From an uncultured Phycisphaerales bacterium (GTDB lineage: Bacteria > Planctomycetota > Phycisphaerae > Phycisphaerales > UBA1924), in the NCBI GenBank assembly GCA_937879825.1, contig CALFMQ010000131.1, forward strand, positions 1-19,814: 19,814 bases of DNA, in the 5' to 3' direction. Each line of letters starts with the position of its first letter. The stretch's first letter is position 1. Both the position numbers and the translations under genes were made by a program. The notes beneath the pieces are model-generated. The model saw only the letters and a program-made list of their open reading frames with translations, did no database searches and had not been told where the DNA came from. Positions 6,728 to 13,029 of the stretch are shown in pieces.

Positions 6728-8845
6728 ATGAGCGTCATCACCACCGACCACCCCGAACATCAACTGATCGAGCGCGGCTCAACCATCGATGCCGCGCTCG
6801 CACGCGCCCTCGACGCGCTGATGTCCAAACTCCATCAGGATGACAAGGGGAGCGGCGTGGGGGGGCGGGGGCACTGGTGCGCCGAACTCGAGGGCGACTC
6901 CATCCTCAACTCCGAGTACCTCCTGATGAAGGTCATGCTCGGCCAGGAGTCCGCGCCCGACGCCACGCCCGACGAACTCCGCCTCTTCGACAAACTCTGC
7001 GTCTACCTCCGCATGCTCCAGCGCCCCGACGGCACATGGGGCCAGTACCCCGGCTCACCGCCCGACCTCTCCGCGATGGTCAAGGCCTACTTCGCGCTCA
7101 AACTCTGGGGCGACGACCGCGATGCGCCCCATATGACCCGCGCCCGCGACGCCATCCTCGCGATGGGCGGCGCTGAAAAGATCAACACCTTCTCCATGTT
7201 CTATCTCGCCGGATTGGGCCAGGTCTCGTGGGACGCCTGCCCCGCCATCCCCCCCGAAGTCGTCCTCCTCCCGCGCTGGTTCCCCTTCCACCTCGACAAA
7301 GTCGCAGCGTGGACGCGCACCATGATCCTCCCCCTCGCCATCTGCACCGCGCTCCGACCGACCCGCCGCCTCCCGTCGCACATGGGAATCGGCGAACTCT
7401 TCGTCGATCAGGCCAACCGCAACAGACTCAATCAGTCCCGTGTGCCGGGCGACCCCCTCAACTGGACCAACATCTTCCTCACCGCCGACACCGCGCTCAA
7501 GCAACTCCAGCGCGCCCGCATCACGCCCCTGCGCACCCGCGCGCTCAAGCGCGCCGAAGAGTGGCTCCTCCAGCGCATGACGCCCGAGACCACCGACGGC
7601 CTCGGCGCCATCTTCCCTCCCATGGTCTATATCCAGGTCGCCTTCAAGGCGCTCGGTTACGACCGCGCGCACCCCGTCATCCAGAACGCCGAACGCGAAC
7701 TCAACCGCTTCATCGTCGACGAGCCCGATCACACCCGCATCCAGCCCTGCTTCTCTCCCGTCTGGGACACCGGCACCGCACTCTACGCCTCGTGCGAAGC
7801 GGGCCTCAGCGCCGCAAGCGAACAACGCATCGCACAAGTCTGCGACTGGCTCCTCGACCGTGAAGTCACCATGGTCGGCGACTGGATCAACAACCTCCGC
7901 AAACACGACCGGTCCATGCGCATGGGACCCGGCGCCGGCGCAAATCGGGGGGGGGCGTGGGCCTTCGAGTACCGCAACGACTGGTACCCCGATGTCGACG
8001 ACACCGCCATGGTCTGCACAGCGCTCTGGCGCGCCGCGCAAGAAGGAGGCGCCAATGCCGACCGCTACCGCGCCGCAGCATCACGAGGCGTCCGCTGGAT
8101 GCTCGCCATGCAGAACGACGACGGCGGGTGGGCCGCCTTCGACCGCACCAAAGACCGCCGCTGGATGGAGCATGTCCCCTTCGCCGACCATAACGCCATG
8201 CAGGACCCCTCCTGCGCCGATATCACCGGCCGCACCATCGAAGCGCTCGTCACATGCCAACTCCCCCGCACACATCCCGCCATCCGCGCGGGCGTCGATT
8301 ACATCAAGCGCGAGCAGCGCCCCGAGGGCTGCTGGTGGGGACGCTGGGGCGTCAACTTCCTCTACGGCACATGGCAGGCCATCGGAGGCCTCTACCACGC
8401 CGGCGAGAACCTCTACCAGCCCTATCTGAAAAAGACCGAAGCATGGCTCCGCGCCGCGCAGAACGACGACGGCGGCTTCGGCGAAACCGCCAACTCCTAT
8501 CTCGATGAGTCGCTCATGGGTCAGGGCCCCTCCACCCCGTCGCAGACCGCCTGGGGCGCAATGGCCCTCATGTACCTCATCGGCGCGCAGGACGAAGCCG
8601 TGCAGCGCGCCATGCAGTACCTCGCCGATGTCCAGCTCGACGCCGACGCCCCCGCCGAAGCCCCCGAGCACATCCTCCCCGAGCCCGCCGGCGCGTGGCA
8701 GGAAAAATGGTTCACCGGCACCGGCTTCCCCAAGGTCTTCTACCTCCGGTACCACCTCTACCGACACTATTTCCCCGTGATGGCGCTGGCGCGATACGCC
8801 CGCTGGAGCCGAAACCCACACATATGGGCCGCCAAACGCGACTGA
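6728..8845 (+). CDS. shc: Squalene-hopene cyclase
   Basis: This membrane-associated triterpene cyclase converts squalene to hopene/hopanol, the precursor of hopanoids. The catalytic proton-donor motif DVDDTA is present with D422-V-D424-D425, the SHC form rather than the DCTA form of oxidosqualene cyclases. Several QW-type repeats are visible: 'MQNDDGGWAAFD', 'REQRPEGCWWGRWG', 'AQNDDGGFGE'. Other family blocks are 'PFADHNAMQDPSCADITGR' and 'GVNFLYGTW'. At 705 residues it is longer than the Alicyclobacillus enzyme (about 630). Two G-run clusters in the gene coincide with apparent insertions: about nine residues after 'LHQDD' in the first QW-like block, and one extra residue in the GG-WAF stretch before DVDD. 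No squalene synthase or HpnH-type gene is nearby. It leads a co-directional block with the sigma/anti-sigma genes. Confidence 0.96.
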   Translation: MSVITTDHPEHQLIERGSTIDAALARALDALMSKLHQDDKGSGVGGRGHWCAELEGDSILNSEYLLMKVMLGQESAPDATPDELRLFDKLCVYLRMLQRPDGTWGQYPGSPPDLSAMVKAYFALKLWGDDRDAPHMTRARDAILAMGGAEKINTFSMFYLAGLGQVSWDACPAIPPEVVLLPRWFPFHLDKVAAWTRTMILPLAICTALRPTRRLPSHMGIGELFVDQANRNRLNQSRVPGDPLNWTNIFLTADTALKQLQRARITPLRTRALKRAEEWLLQRMTPETTDGLGAIFPPMVYIQVAFKALGYDRAHPVIQNAERELNRFIVDEPDHTRIQPCFSPVWDTGTALYASCEAGLSAASEQRIAQVCDWLLDREVTMVGDWINNLRKHDRSMRMGPGAGANRGGAWAFEYRNDWYPDVDDTAMVCTALWRAAQEGGANADRYRAAASRGVRWMLAMQNDDGGWAAFDRTKDRRWMEHVPFADHNAMQDPSCADITGRTIEALVTCQLPRTHPAIRAGVDYIKREQRPEGCWWGRWGVNFLYGTWQAIGGLYHAGENLYQPYLKKTEAWLRAAQNDDGGFGETANSYLDESLMGQGPSTPSQTAWGAMALMYLIGAQDEAVQRAMQYLADVQLDADAPAEAPEHILPEPAGAWQEKWFTGTGFPKVFYLRYHLYRHYFPVMALARYARWSRNPHIWAAKRD
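6847..6871 (+). repeat. G-run cluster 1 (potential G-quadruplex), in shc
   Basis: Runs G4 (6847-6850), G7 (6859-6865) and G5 (6867-6871) occur within 25 nt on the coding strand. They encode part of the low-complexity KGSGVGGRG stretch, which appears inserted relative to the usual first QW-like block of the cyclase family. The G7 run can be split as 3+1+3, giving four GGG tracts. Confidence 0.6.
7947..7961 (+). repeat. G-run cluster 2 (G9 homopolymer) just before the cyclase active-site motif
   Basis: A run of nine G (7947-7955) followed by CGT and GGG (7959-7961). It encodes R-G-G-A-W about 11 residues upstream of the DVDD motif. A G9 tract is prone to slippage, and a one-base change would abolish the catalytic domain. 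Confidence 0.65.
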
Positions 8846-8846
8846 C

Positions 8847-8883
8847 CGCAATGCCCGGACACCCCCACAACATTGGCATTGTG
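8847..8883 (+). other. Inverted repeat between shc and the sigma factor gene
   Basis: CAATGCC (8849-8855) pairs perfectly with GGCATTG (8875-8881). In RNA the stem extends to 9 bp with one G-U pair (8847-8855 with 8875-8883) around a 19-nt C-rich loop. It begins 1 nt after the shc stop codon and has no T-run after it, so it is a weak terminator at best. A processing or attenuation hairpin between shc and the sigma gene is possible. Confidence 0.3.
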
Positions 8884-8905
8884 AATGAGTGATCCGGAGC
8901 CGGCG

Positions 8906-9484
8906 ATGAGGGACGGCATGCCCGGGCGTGGCACGACGTTGTCGCCCGAGTCGTTCGCCGCGCGCTTCCAGCAACACAAGAAACTCTTCTGGGCGATCGC
9001 AGCGGGAATCACCGCGAACCGACACGCAGCGGAGGACATCGTGCAGGAGTCCGCGGCCACAGCGCTCACCAAACTCGCCGACTTCAACCCCGACTCCTCA
9101 TTCAGCGCATGGATGAGCCAGATCGTCCGCTTCACCGCCCTCAACCACGCGCGCACCACCACGCGCCGCAACACACACGCCACCGCCGACCTCGACAAGG
9201 GCGCGCACCCCGAGATCGTCGTCCGCCCCAACCCCATCACGCCGAGAGGCGAACTCGCGCCGGACCAACCCGCATTCGATGACCACGTCGCCGCCGCGCT
9301 CGACGACCTCGAACCGCCCGCCCGCGCGTGCCTCCTGCTCCGCACCGTCGCCGGCCTGTCCTACAAAGAAATCGCTTCCGCCATGGACCTGCCGGAAGGA
9401 ACCGCCATGAGCCACGTCCACCGCGCCCGCAAACGCATGCGCGACACACTCCGAGGGAACCGAGAGGAGGTCTCGCGCCCTTGA
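8906..9484 (+). CDS. ECF-type RNA polymerase sigma factor
   Basis: A 192-residue sigma-70 family factor with only regions 2 and 4, the ECF layout. Region 2 is about residues 14-85 (AAEDIVQESAATALTKL, core-binding, then 'FSAWMSQIVRFTALNHAR', the -10-recognition helices). Region 4 is about 128-182, with the HTH 'GLSYKEIASAMDLPEGTAMS' and 'HRARKRMRD'. The linker (86-127) is long and Pro/Asp-rich. I place the start at ATG 8906 because GGAG (8896-8899) is 6 nt upstream; the in-frame ATG at 8885 lacks a ribosome binding site. The stop TGA overlaps the TTG start of the next gene, a membrane anti-sigma factor, so the pair is translationally coupled. The regulon is unknown; the cyclase upstream and the exported redox protein downstream are candidates by position. 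Confidence 0.9.
   Translation: MRDGMPGRGTTLSPESFAARFQQHKKLFWAIAAGITANRHAAEDIVQESAATALTKLADFNPDSSFSAWMSQIVRFTALNHARTTTRRNTHATADLDKGAHPEIVVRPNPITPRGELAPDQPAFDDHVAAALDDLEPPARACLLLRTVAGLSYKEIASAMDLPEGTAMSHVHRARKRMRDTLRGNREEVSRP
9464..9470 (+). promoter_or_regulatory. Ribosome binding site supporting a TTG start of the anti-sigma gene
   Basis: GAGGAGG lies inside the 3' end of the sigma gene, 10 nt upstream of TTG 9481. No ATG or GTG begins a full-length anti-sigma protein nearby, so this strong site decides the unusual start. Confidence 0.65.
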
Positions 9485-10281
9485 CGCCGCACGACGAACA
9501 TCACGAACGCCTGATCGACGCGATCCTCGCCGGTGACGCCTCGCCCGCCGACCGCGCCGAGTTCGACCGCCTCATGCGCGACAACGCCGACTTCCGCGCC
9601 GAGTTCGAACTCGCCCGCAAGATCGACGACTCGATCGCGCGCTGGTCCGATCCGCCCGCCGCCGCGCCCATCGCCTCCATCGCGCCGAAGCCCGCGCGCC
9701 GCGCGCTCCTCGCCATCGCCGCAGCCCTCGCCCTCGTCGGAGCCGCAGCCGTCATCGCATGGCAAGCCGGCCTCCTGCCCGGTGGCGCCGGGGGCGCCGG
9801 GGGGGGCGGGGGGAGCGGGGGGGGCGGGAGCAATGGGGGGGTTGTCTCTCCGTACGCGCGCCTCAACGCCGAGCAGATCTACCGCGACGCCCAGGCCGCA
9901 AGATTCATCCCCGAATGGCGCTGCGAGACCGACGCGGAGTTCGTCAAGGCGGTCCAGGGCAAGACCGGCCGCGCCGCGCTCCTCCCCCTCACCACGCCCG
10001 GCATCGAGATCGTCGGCTGGAAATACTCCGACGCGACCAAGCCCGCCATCTCCTCGTCCTCCATGTGGCTCTTCGTCCGCACGAGCGCCGGCCCCGCCGT
10101 CGTCATCGTCGATCGACTCGACAAAGACCAGCGTGCCGGCGGCCTCGCAACCGGCGGCTCGCCCGACTTCCACGCCTTCCGACGCGAGATCAACGGCCTC
10201 GTCCTCTACGAGATCACGCCCGAACCCGCGCCATCCGTCATCGATCACTTCGTCGTCCCGCCGTCCCCCGACGACACCTGA
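9481..10281 (+). CDS. Single-pass membrane anti-sigma factor (partner of the upstream ECF sigma)
   Basis: This 266-residue protein starts at TTG, overlapping the sigma stop (TTGA, 9481-9484). The cytoplasmic part (1-73) has the acidic/helical pattern of anti-sigma N-termini (ERLIDAILAGDASPADRAEF, LMRDNADFRAEFELARKID) but no HxxxCxxC zinc-finger motif. One transmembrane helix spans about 75-99 (RALLAIAAALALVGAAAVIAW). It is followed by a ~20-residue Gly/Ser linker (101-120) encoded by a dense G-run cluster. The extracytoplasmic domain (121-266) begins YARLNAEQIYRDAQAARFIP and includes 'ETDAEFVKAV' and 'IEIVGWKYSD', and probably senses the envelope state; I do not recognise a named domain there. 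Role is inferred from topology, coupling with sigma and N-terminal pattern. Slippage in the G8 tracts would remove the sensory domain while leaving the sigma-binding part and the membrane anchor. Confidence 0.78.
   Translation: MTPHDEHHERLIDAILAGDASPADRAEFDRLMRDNADFRAEFELARKIDDSIARWSDPPAAAPIASIAPKPARRALLAIAAALALVGAAAVIAWQAGLLPGGAGGAGGGGGSGGGGSNGGVVSPYARLNAEQIYRDAQAARFIPEWRCETDAEFVKAVQGKTGRAALLPLTTPGIEIVGWKYSDATKPAISSSSMWLFVRTSAGPAVVIVDRLDKDQRAGGLATGGSPDFHAFRREINGLVLYEITPEPAPSVIDHFVVPPSPDDT
9790..9841 (+). repeat. G-run cluster 3 (potential G-quadruplex) encoding the anti-sigma glycine linker
   Basis: Within 52 nt there are runs G5 (9790-9794), G8 (9799-9806), G6 (9808-9813), G8 (9817-9824), G3 (9826-9828) and G7 (9835-9841) on the coding strand. 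The translation is a Gly/Ala/Ser linker just outside the membrane helix. The cluster meets the simple G-quadruplex rule (at least four runs of three or more G with short loops) several times over. Confidence 0.8.
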
Positions 10282-10353
10282 ACCCGCCCCGATGACCCCG
10301 GTACGATTCCATCGACGCGGGCGCCACCGCGCTCCATCGCACGGAGTCCACCC

Positions 10354-12000
10354 ATGACACACTGGCTGCTCGCCCTGCTCACGCTCTTCGCGCCCGCCGA
10401 CCTCCAGAACGAGCGCGCCTCGATCAATATCATGCTCAACGATTGGCACCGCGCCGCGTGGCTCGCCGACGAAGACGCGTACTTCGCGCACTTCGCCGGC
10501 GACGACGCGGTGTTCATGGGCACCGATGCCACCGAGCGATGGACCGCCAAAGAGTTCCGCGCGTGGGCGCACCCGTACTTCGAGCGGGGAAAAGCGTGGG
10601 AGTTCTTCGCCGAGGGCGAACGCAATATCTCGTTCAACGCCGCCGCCGACACTGCATGGTTCGATGAACAACTCGTCACGCCCAACATGGGCCCGTGCCG
10701 CGGCACAGGCGTGCTCATCAAACAAGGCGATCAATGGAAAATCGCCCACTACAACCTCTCCATCCCGCTCCCCAACGCCATCGTCGATGATGTCGTCGCA
10801 ATGGCGGCGCGGGAACTGTTGGGTGAGGAGCAGATGTACACACCCCGCCCCGGCGACTGGCACGCGTGGCTCGACACGCCGGGGGGCAAACTCCCATTCC
10901 GTCTCGTCTTCCAGACGCAGGCCGGCAAACTCGTCCCCTTCATCGTCAACGGGGGCGAATACATCGAAGTCCCGCGATTCGAGATCAACCGCCAAACCCA
11001 CGAGGTCATCCTCGCCTTCGATCACTACGACTCCATCATCCGCGCCGAGATCGATCAACTCGGCCTCCGCATGCACGGCACATGGACCAAGCGCCGCGGC
11101 CCAGACAACTTCGCCACCATCCCGTTCCACGCCAGCGCCGGCGACCAACAGCTGTTCCCCAACATCGCTCGCACAGCGCACTTCAACGAACGCCCCTTCT
11201 TTATCCGCCAGCCCGTCCGGTTCGATCAGTCCGAAGAAACAGCGATCTTCGCCGCGCGCGAGGTCTACCCCTCCATCATCGAAGCAACCTTCGAAACCCC
11301 CACCGGCGATTACCGCTACCTCGCCGGCAACATGCACTCCAACGACCGCATCCAACTCTCCGTCTTCGACGGCGCACACGCCTTCCTCTTCGATATCAAG
11401 CGCGCCGACGACGGCTCACTCACCGGTGATTTCTGGTCCGGCGACTGGTGGCACGACACCCTCAAGAGTGTCGCCGACCTGAGCGACATGCCCGCGCCGT
11501 GGAATATGACGCTCGCCTCCGAGCACACCCCCTGGAGCGCCTATTCCTTCCCCGACGCCGCCGGCAAGATGCATTCACTCGCCGACAATATCGAATCGCC
11601 GCGCCTCATCTACCTCTTCGGCACGTGGTGCCCCAACTGCACCGACGCCACCGCGCTGCTCAAGCAACTCAAGGCCGATCATCCCGCCCTCGAAGTCGTC
11701 GGACTCGCATTCGAAGTCACCGGCGACGCCCAGCGCGACGCCAACCAGATCAACATCTACGCCAAACGCCACACCATCGATTGGCCCCTCCTCCTCGCCG
11801 GCACCAGCGACAAAGCCGACGCAACCAAAGCCCTCCCCTTCCTCTCGGGCGTCAAGGCCTACCCCACATTCATCTTCATCAAGCCCGGCGGCGAGATCGA
11901 CTCGATCTACACCGGCTTCGCCGGCCCCGCGACCGGCGAGTCGCACGAGCAACTCAAGCGCGAGTTTACCGAAGCGATCAATCGCCTGACCGATCGCTAA
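10354..12000 (+). CDS. Exported SnoaL/NTF2-like and TlpA-like thioredoxin fusion protein
   Basis: This 548-residue protein begins with a short signal-like segment (HWLLALLTLFAPA). About residues 18-141 form a SnoaL_3/DUF4440-type NTF2 domain: DWHRAAWLADEDAYFAHF, DAVFMGTDATERW, and 'GTGVLIKQGDQWKIAHYNLS'. About 165-390 is a beta-rich region ('LDTPGGKLPFRLVF', 'PFIVNGGEYIEVPRFEI', 'GTWTKRRG', 'IPFHASAGD') like that found before TlpA domains in some redoxin proteins. The C-terminus, about 395-548, is a TlpA/AhpC-TSA-like thioredoxin fold with active site W-C426-P-N-C429 and the cis-Pro segment 'KAYPTFIFI'. It probably reduces or exchanges thiols outside the cytoplasm. ATG 10354 has GGAG (10343-10346) 7 nt upstream. 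It follows the anti-sigma gene by 72 nt, and its stop overlaps the convergent gene by 4 nt. Domain calls are good; substrate is unknown. Confidence 0.85.
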   Translation: MTHWLLALLTLFAPADLQNERASINIMLNDWHRAAWLADEDAYFAHFAGDDAVFMGTDATERWTAKEFRAWAHPYFERGKAWEFFAEGERNISFNAAADTAWFDEQLVTPNMGPCRGTGVLIKQGDQWKIAHYNLSIPLPNAIVDDVVAMAARELLGEEQMYTPRPGDWHAWLDTPGGKLPFRLVFQTQAGKLVPFIVNGGEYIEVPRFEINRQTHEVILAFDHYDSIIRAEIDQLGLRMHGTWTKRRGPDNFATIPFHASAGDQQLFPNIARTAHFNERPFFIRQPVRFDQSEETAIFAAREVYPSIIEATFETPTGDYRYLAGNMHSNDRIQLSVFDGAHAFLFDIKRADDGSLTGDFWSGDWWHDTLKSVADLSDMPAPWNMTLASEHTPWSAYSFPDAAGKMHSLADNIESPRLIYLFGTWCPNCTDATALLKQLKADHPALEVVGLAFEVTGDAQRDANQINIYAKRHTIDWPLLLAGTSDKADATKALPFLSGVKAYPTFIFIKPGGEIDSIYTGFAGPATGESHEQLKREFTEAINRLTDR

Positions 12001-12395
12001 TCCAGCGACTCGCTCTCGATGCTCGCCGTCTCCCCGGCGCGCTTCTTCTCGATGTACCGCTTCACCCACCCCTCGAAGCTCTTCCCGTGCGCCATGTCCC
12101 GCCCGGAAAACTCCAGCCGATCAATCTCGTCAAACCCGATCCGCACCTTCTCGCCCCCCTCCGCCAGCATGATCCGCACGCTCGACGCCGCCAGCGTCTC
12201 ACCCTTGCGCCGATCAAAGATGTACCCCTCAACGCTCGACCCGTCCGTGCGATGAATCGTCACATCGCCCCGGTAGTCGAACGCCCGCTCCAGCGCGCCG
12301 ATCAGACCGATCTCGTCCTCGCGCGACGCCACCATCCCCTGCAACGACGCCTTCTCGTCGCCCGTCCCGCTCTTCGCTTTCGTTTCCTGCGGCAT
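11997..12395 (-). CDS. Small conserved-looking protein of unknown function (possible small beta-barrel)
   Basis: A 132-residue soluble protein with no signal or membrane segment. The middle (about 40-95) reads like an Sm/SH3-type small barrel: 'DYRGDVTIHRTDGSSVEGYI', then 'FDRRKGETLAASSVRIML', then 'EKVRIGFDEIDRLEFSGRD'. The end is a basic helix (FEGWVKRYIEKKRAGE), and both termini are charged and probably disordered. I do not recognise a named family; the barrel idea rests on strand pattern only. ATG 12395 is preferred over the in-frame TTG at 12401 because AGGA lies 6 nt upstream on the minus strand. It is convergent with the SnoaL-TlpA gene, and the two stop codons overlap (11997-12000). 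No terminator is evident between them. Confidence 0.7.
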   Translation of the reverse strand: MPQETKAKSGTGDEKASLQGMVASREDEIGLIGALERAFDYRGDVTIHRTDGSSVEGYIFDRRKGETLAASSVRIMLAEGGEKVRIGFDEIDRLEFSGRDMAHGKSFEGWVKRYIEKKRAGETASIESESLD

Positions 12396-12529
12396 GACCA
12401 ATCCTGCCCTCTCTCATCCGTGTTCTCTGCGAATCGATCGTCGCGCCAAGAATCCCGCCGACTTCCCCCCGACTCTAGACCTCTCATCAGGCGAGCGGCG
12501 TGACGCGAGCCGTTCTACAAGTCCTCAAC

Positions 12530-12557
12530 TCGTGCGGACACTCCAGCGTCCGCACGA
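12530..12557 (-). terminator. Strong hairpin just downstream of the 117-residue protein gene
   Basis: TCGTGCGGAC (12530-12539) and GTCCGCACGA (12548-12557) form a perfect 10-bp stem with an 8-nt loop, starting 2 nt after the stop codon at 12560-12562 on the minus strand. There is no U-run downstream, so it is not a classical intrinsic terminator. It may stabilise the 3' end or help termination. It is the longest perfect short-loop inverted repeat I noticed in the window. Confidence 0.5.
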
Positions 12558-12559
12558 AA

Positions 12560-12913
12560 CTACCCAAAAGTACGACCCGTCTTCGGGTCCATCATCTTCC
12601 ACTTCAGCAGGCGGCACACCCGCGTCAACACCGGCCACGCGATCCCCTCCTCCTCGATCGTCACCACCACCTGCATCACCGGATCGTCCGGCCCCAGCAT
12701 CGGCAACTGCACGATGATCCCCGGCCCGAACAACATCCCCGGTGAGTCCGAAGACCCGTCCGGCGCCGTGTTGAACGCCCCCAACTGCCGCACCACCTCG
12801 CGCCACGACCCGAGCGCCACCGCGTTCAGCATCGTGTCCCGCGTCGGGTCATCGCCGCCGTCAACATGATCGTCCGCGCCGAACTCGGGCTCCGGCGTGT
12901 CGAGCATCTTCAC
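12560..12913 (-). CDS. Small protein of unknown function
   Basis: A 117-residue acidic protein (DTPEPEFGADDHVDGGDDPTRD near the N-terminus) that becomes hydrophobic and strand-like in the middle ('MLFGPGIIVQLPMLGPDDP', 'MQVVVTIEEEGIAWPVL') and ends 'LLKWKMMDPKTGRTFG'. I recognise no family and see no signal peptide or membrane helix. The codon pattern is G-ending like the neighbouring minus-strand genes, which supports it being real. The start is uncertain: GTG 12913 and ATG 12907 are both possible, neither has a good ribosome binding site, and the frame stays open upstream to 12961. A 10-bp hairpin follows the stop, and a G-run cluster lies upstream in the gap to the acyltransferase gene. 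Confidence 0.6.
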   Translation of the reverse strand: MKMLDTPEPEFGADDHVDGGDDPTRDTMLNAVALGSWREVVRQLGAFNTAPDGSSDSPGMLFGPGIIVQLPMLGPDDPVMQVVVTIEEEGIAWPVLTRVCRLLKWKMMDPKTGRTFG

Positions 12914-12970
12914 CAGCAGAATGGTCCGCGTCCGCGACAGGGCTCCGTCCTTTCTCTCGCATCAATCCAA

Positions 12971-13004
12971 GGGGGCGTGGGGGCCGTGGGGGAGGTGGGG
13001 GGGG
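12971..13004 (+). repeat. G-run cluster 4 (potential G-quadruplex), intergenic
   Basis: Runs G5 (12971-12975), G5 (12979-12983), G5 (12988-12992), GG (12994-12995) and G8 (12997-13004) lie on the + strand in the 116-nt gap between two minus-strand genes. The loops CGT, CCGT, A and T are 1-4 nt. It is antisense to any transcript reading from the acyltransferase gene into the 117-residue gene, so the RNA would carry C-runs. The rest of the gap shows nothing I can name. Confidence 0.75.
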
Positions 13005-13029
13005 AGTATCGGCCCATCCGCCCCATCAA

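Noticed and set aside
6617..6763. N-terminal extension of FIST to 6763
   Set aside because: It would overlap the divergent cyclase start, is Arg/Pro-rich and unlike FIST N-termini.
8885..8905. Earlier ATG (8885) for the sigma factor
   Set aside because: No ribosome binding site; ATG 8906 has GGAG at 6 nt. Both remain possible, but the latter is preferred.
9781..9841. Tandem repeat or CRISPR-like array
   Set aside because: No repeat-spacer structure; the run lengths are irregular and it codes for a glycine linker.
10316..10331. CGCGG/CCGCG stem upstream of the SnoaL-TlpA gene
   Set aside because: Only 5 bp in GC-rich DNA; expected by chance.
9361..11379. 672-codon open frame on the - strand
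   Set aside because: Covers the anti-sigma and SnoaL-TlpA genes in antisense; acidic/Val/Gly-rich translation typical of a reverse-frame shadow.
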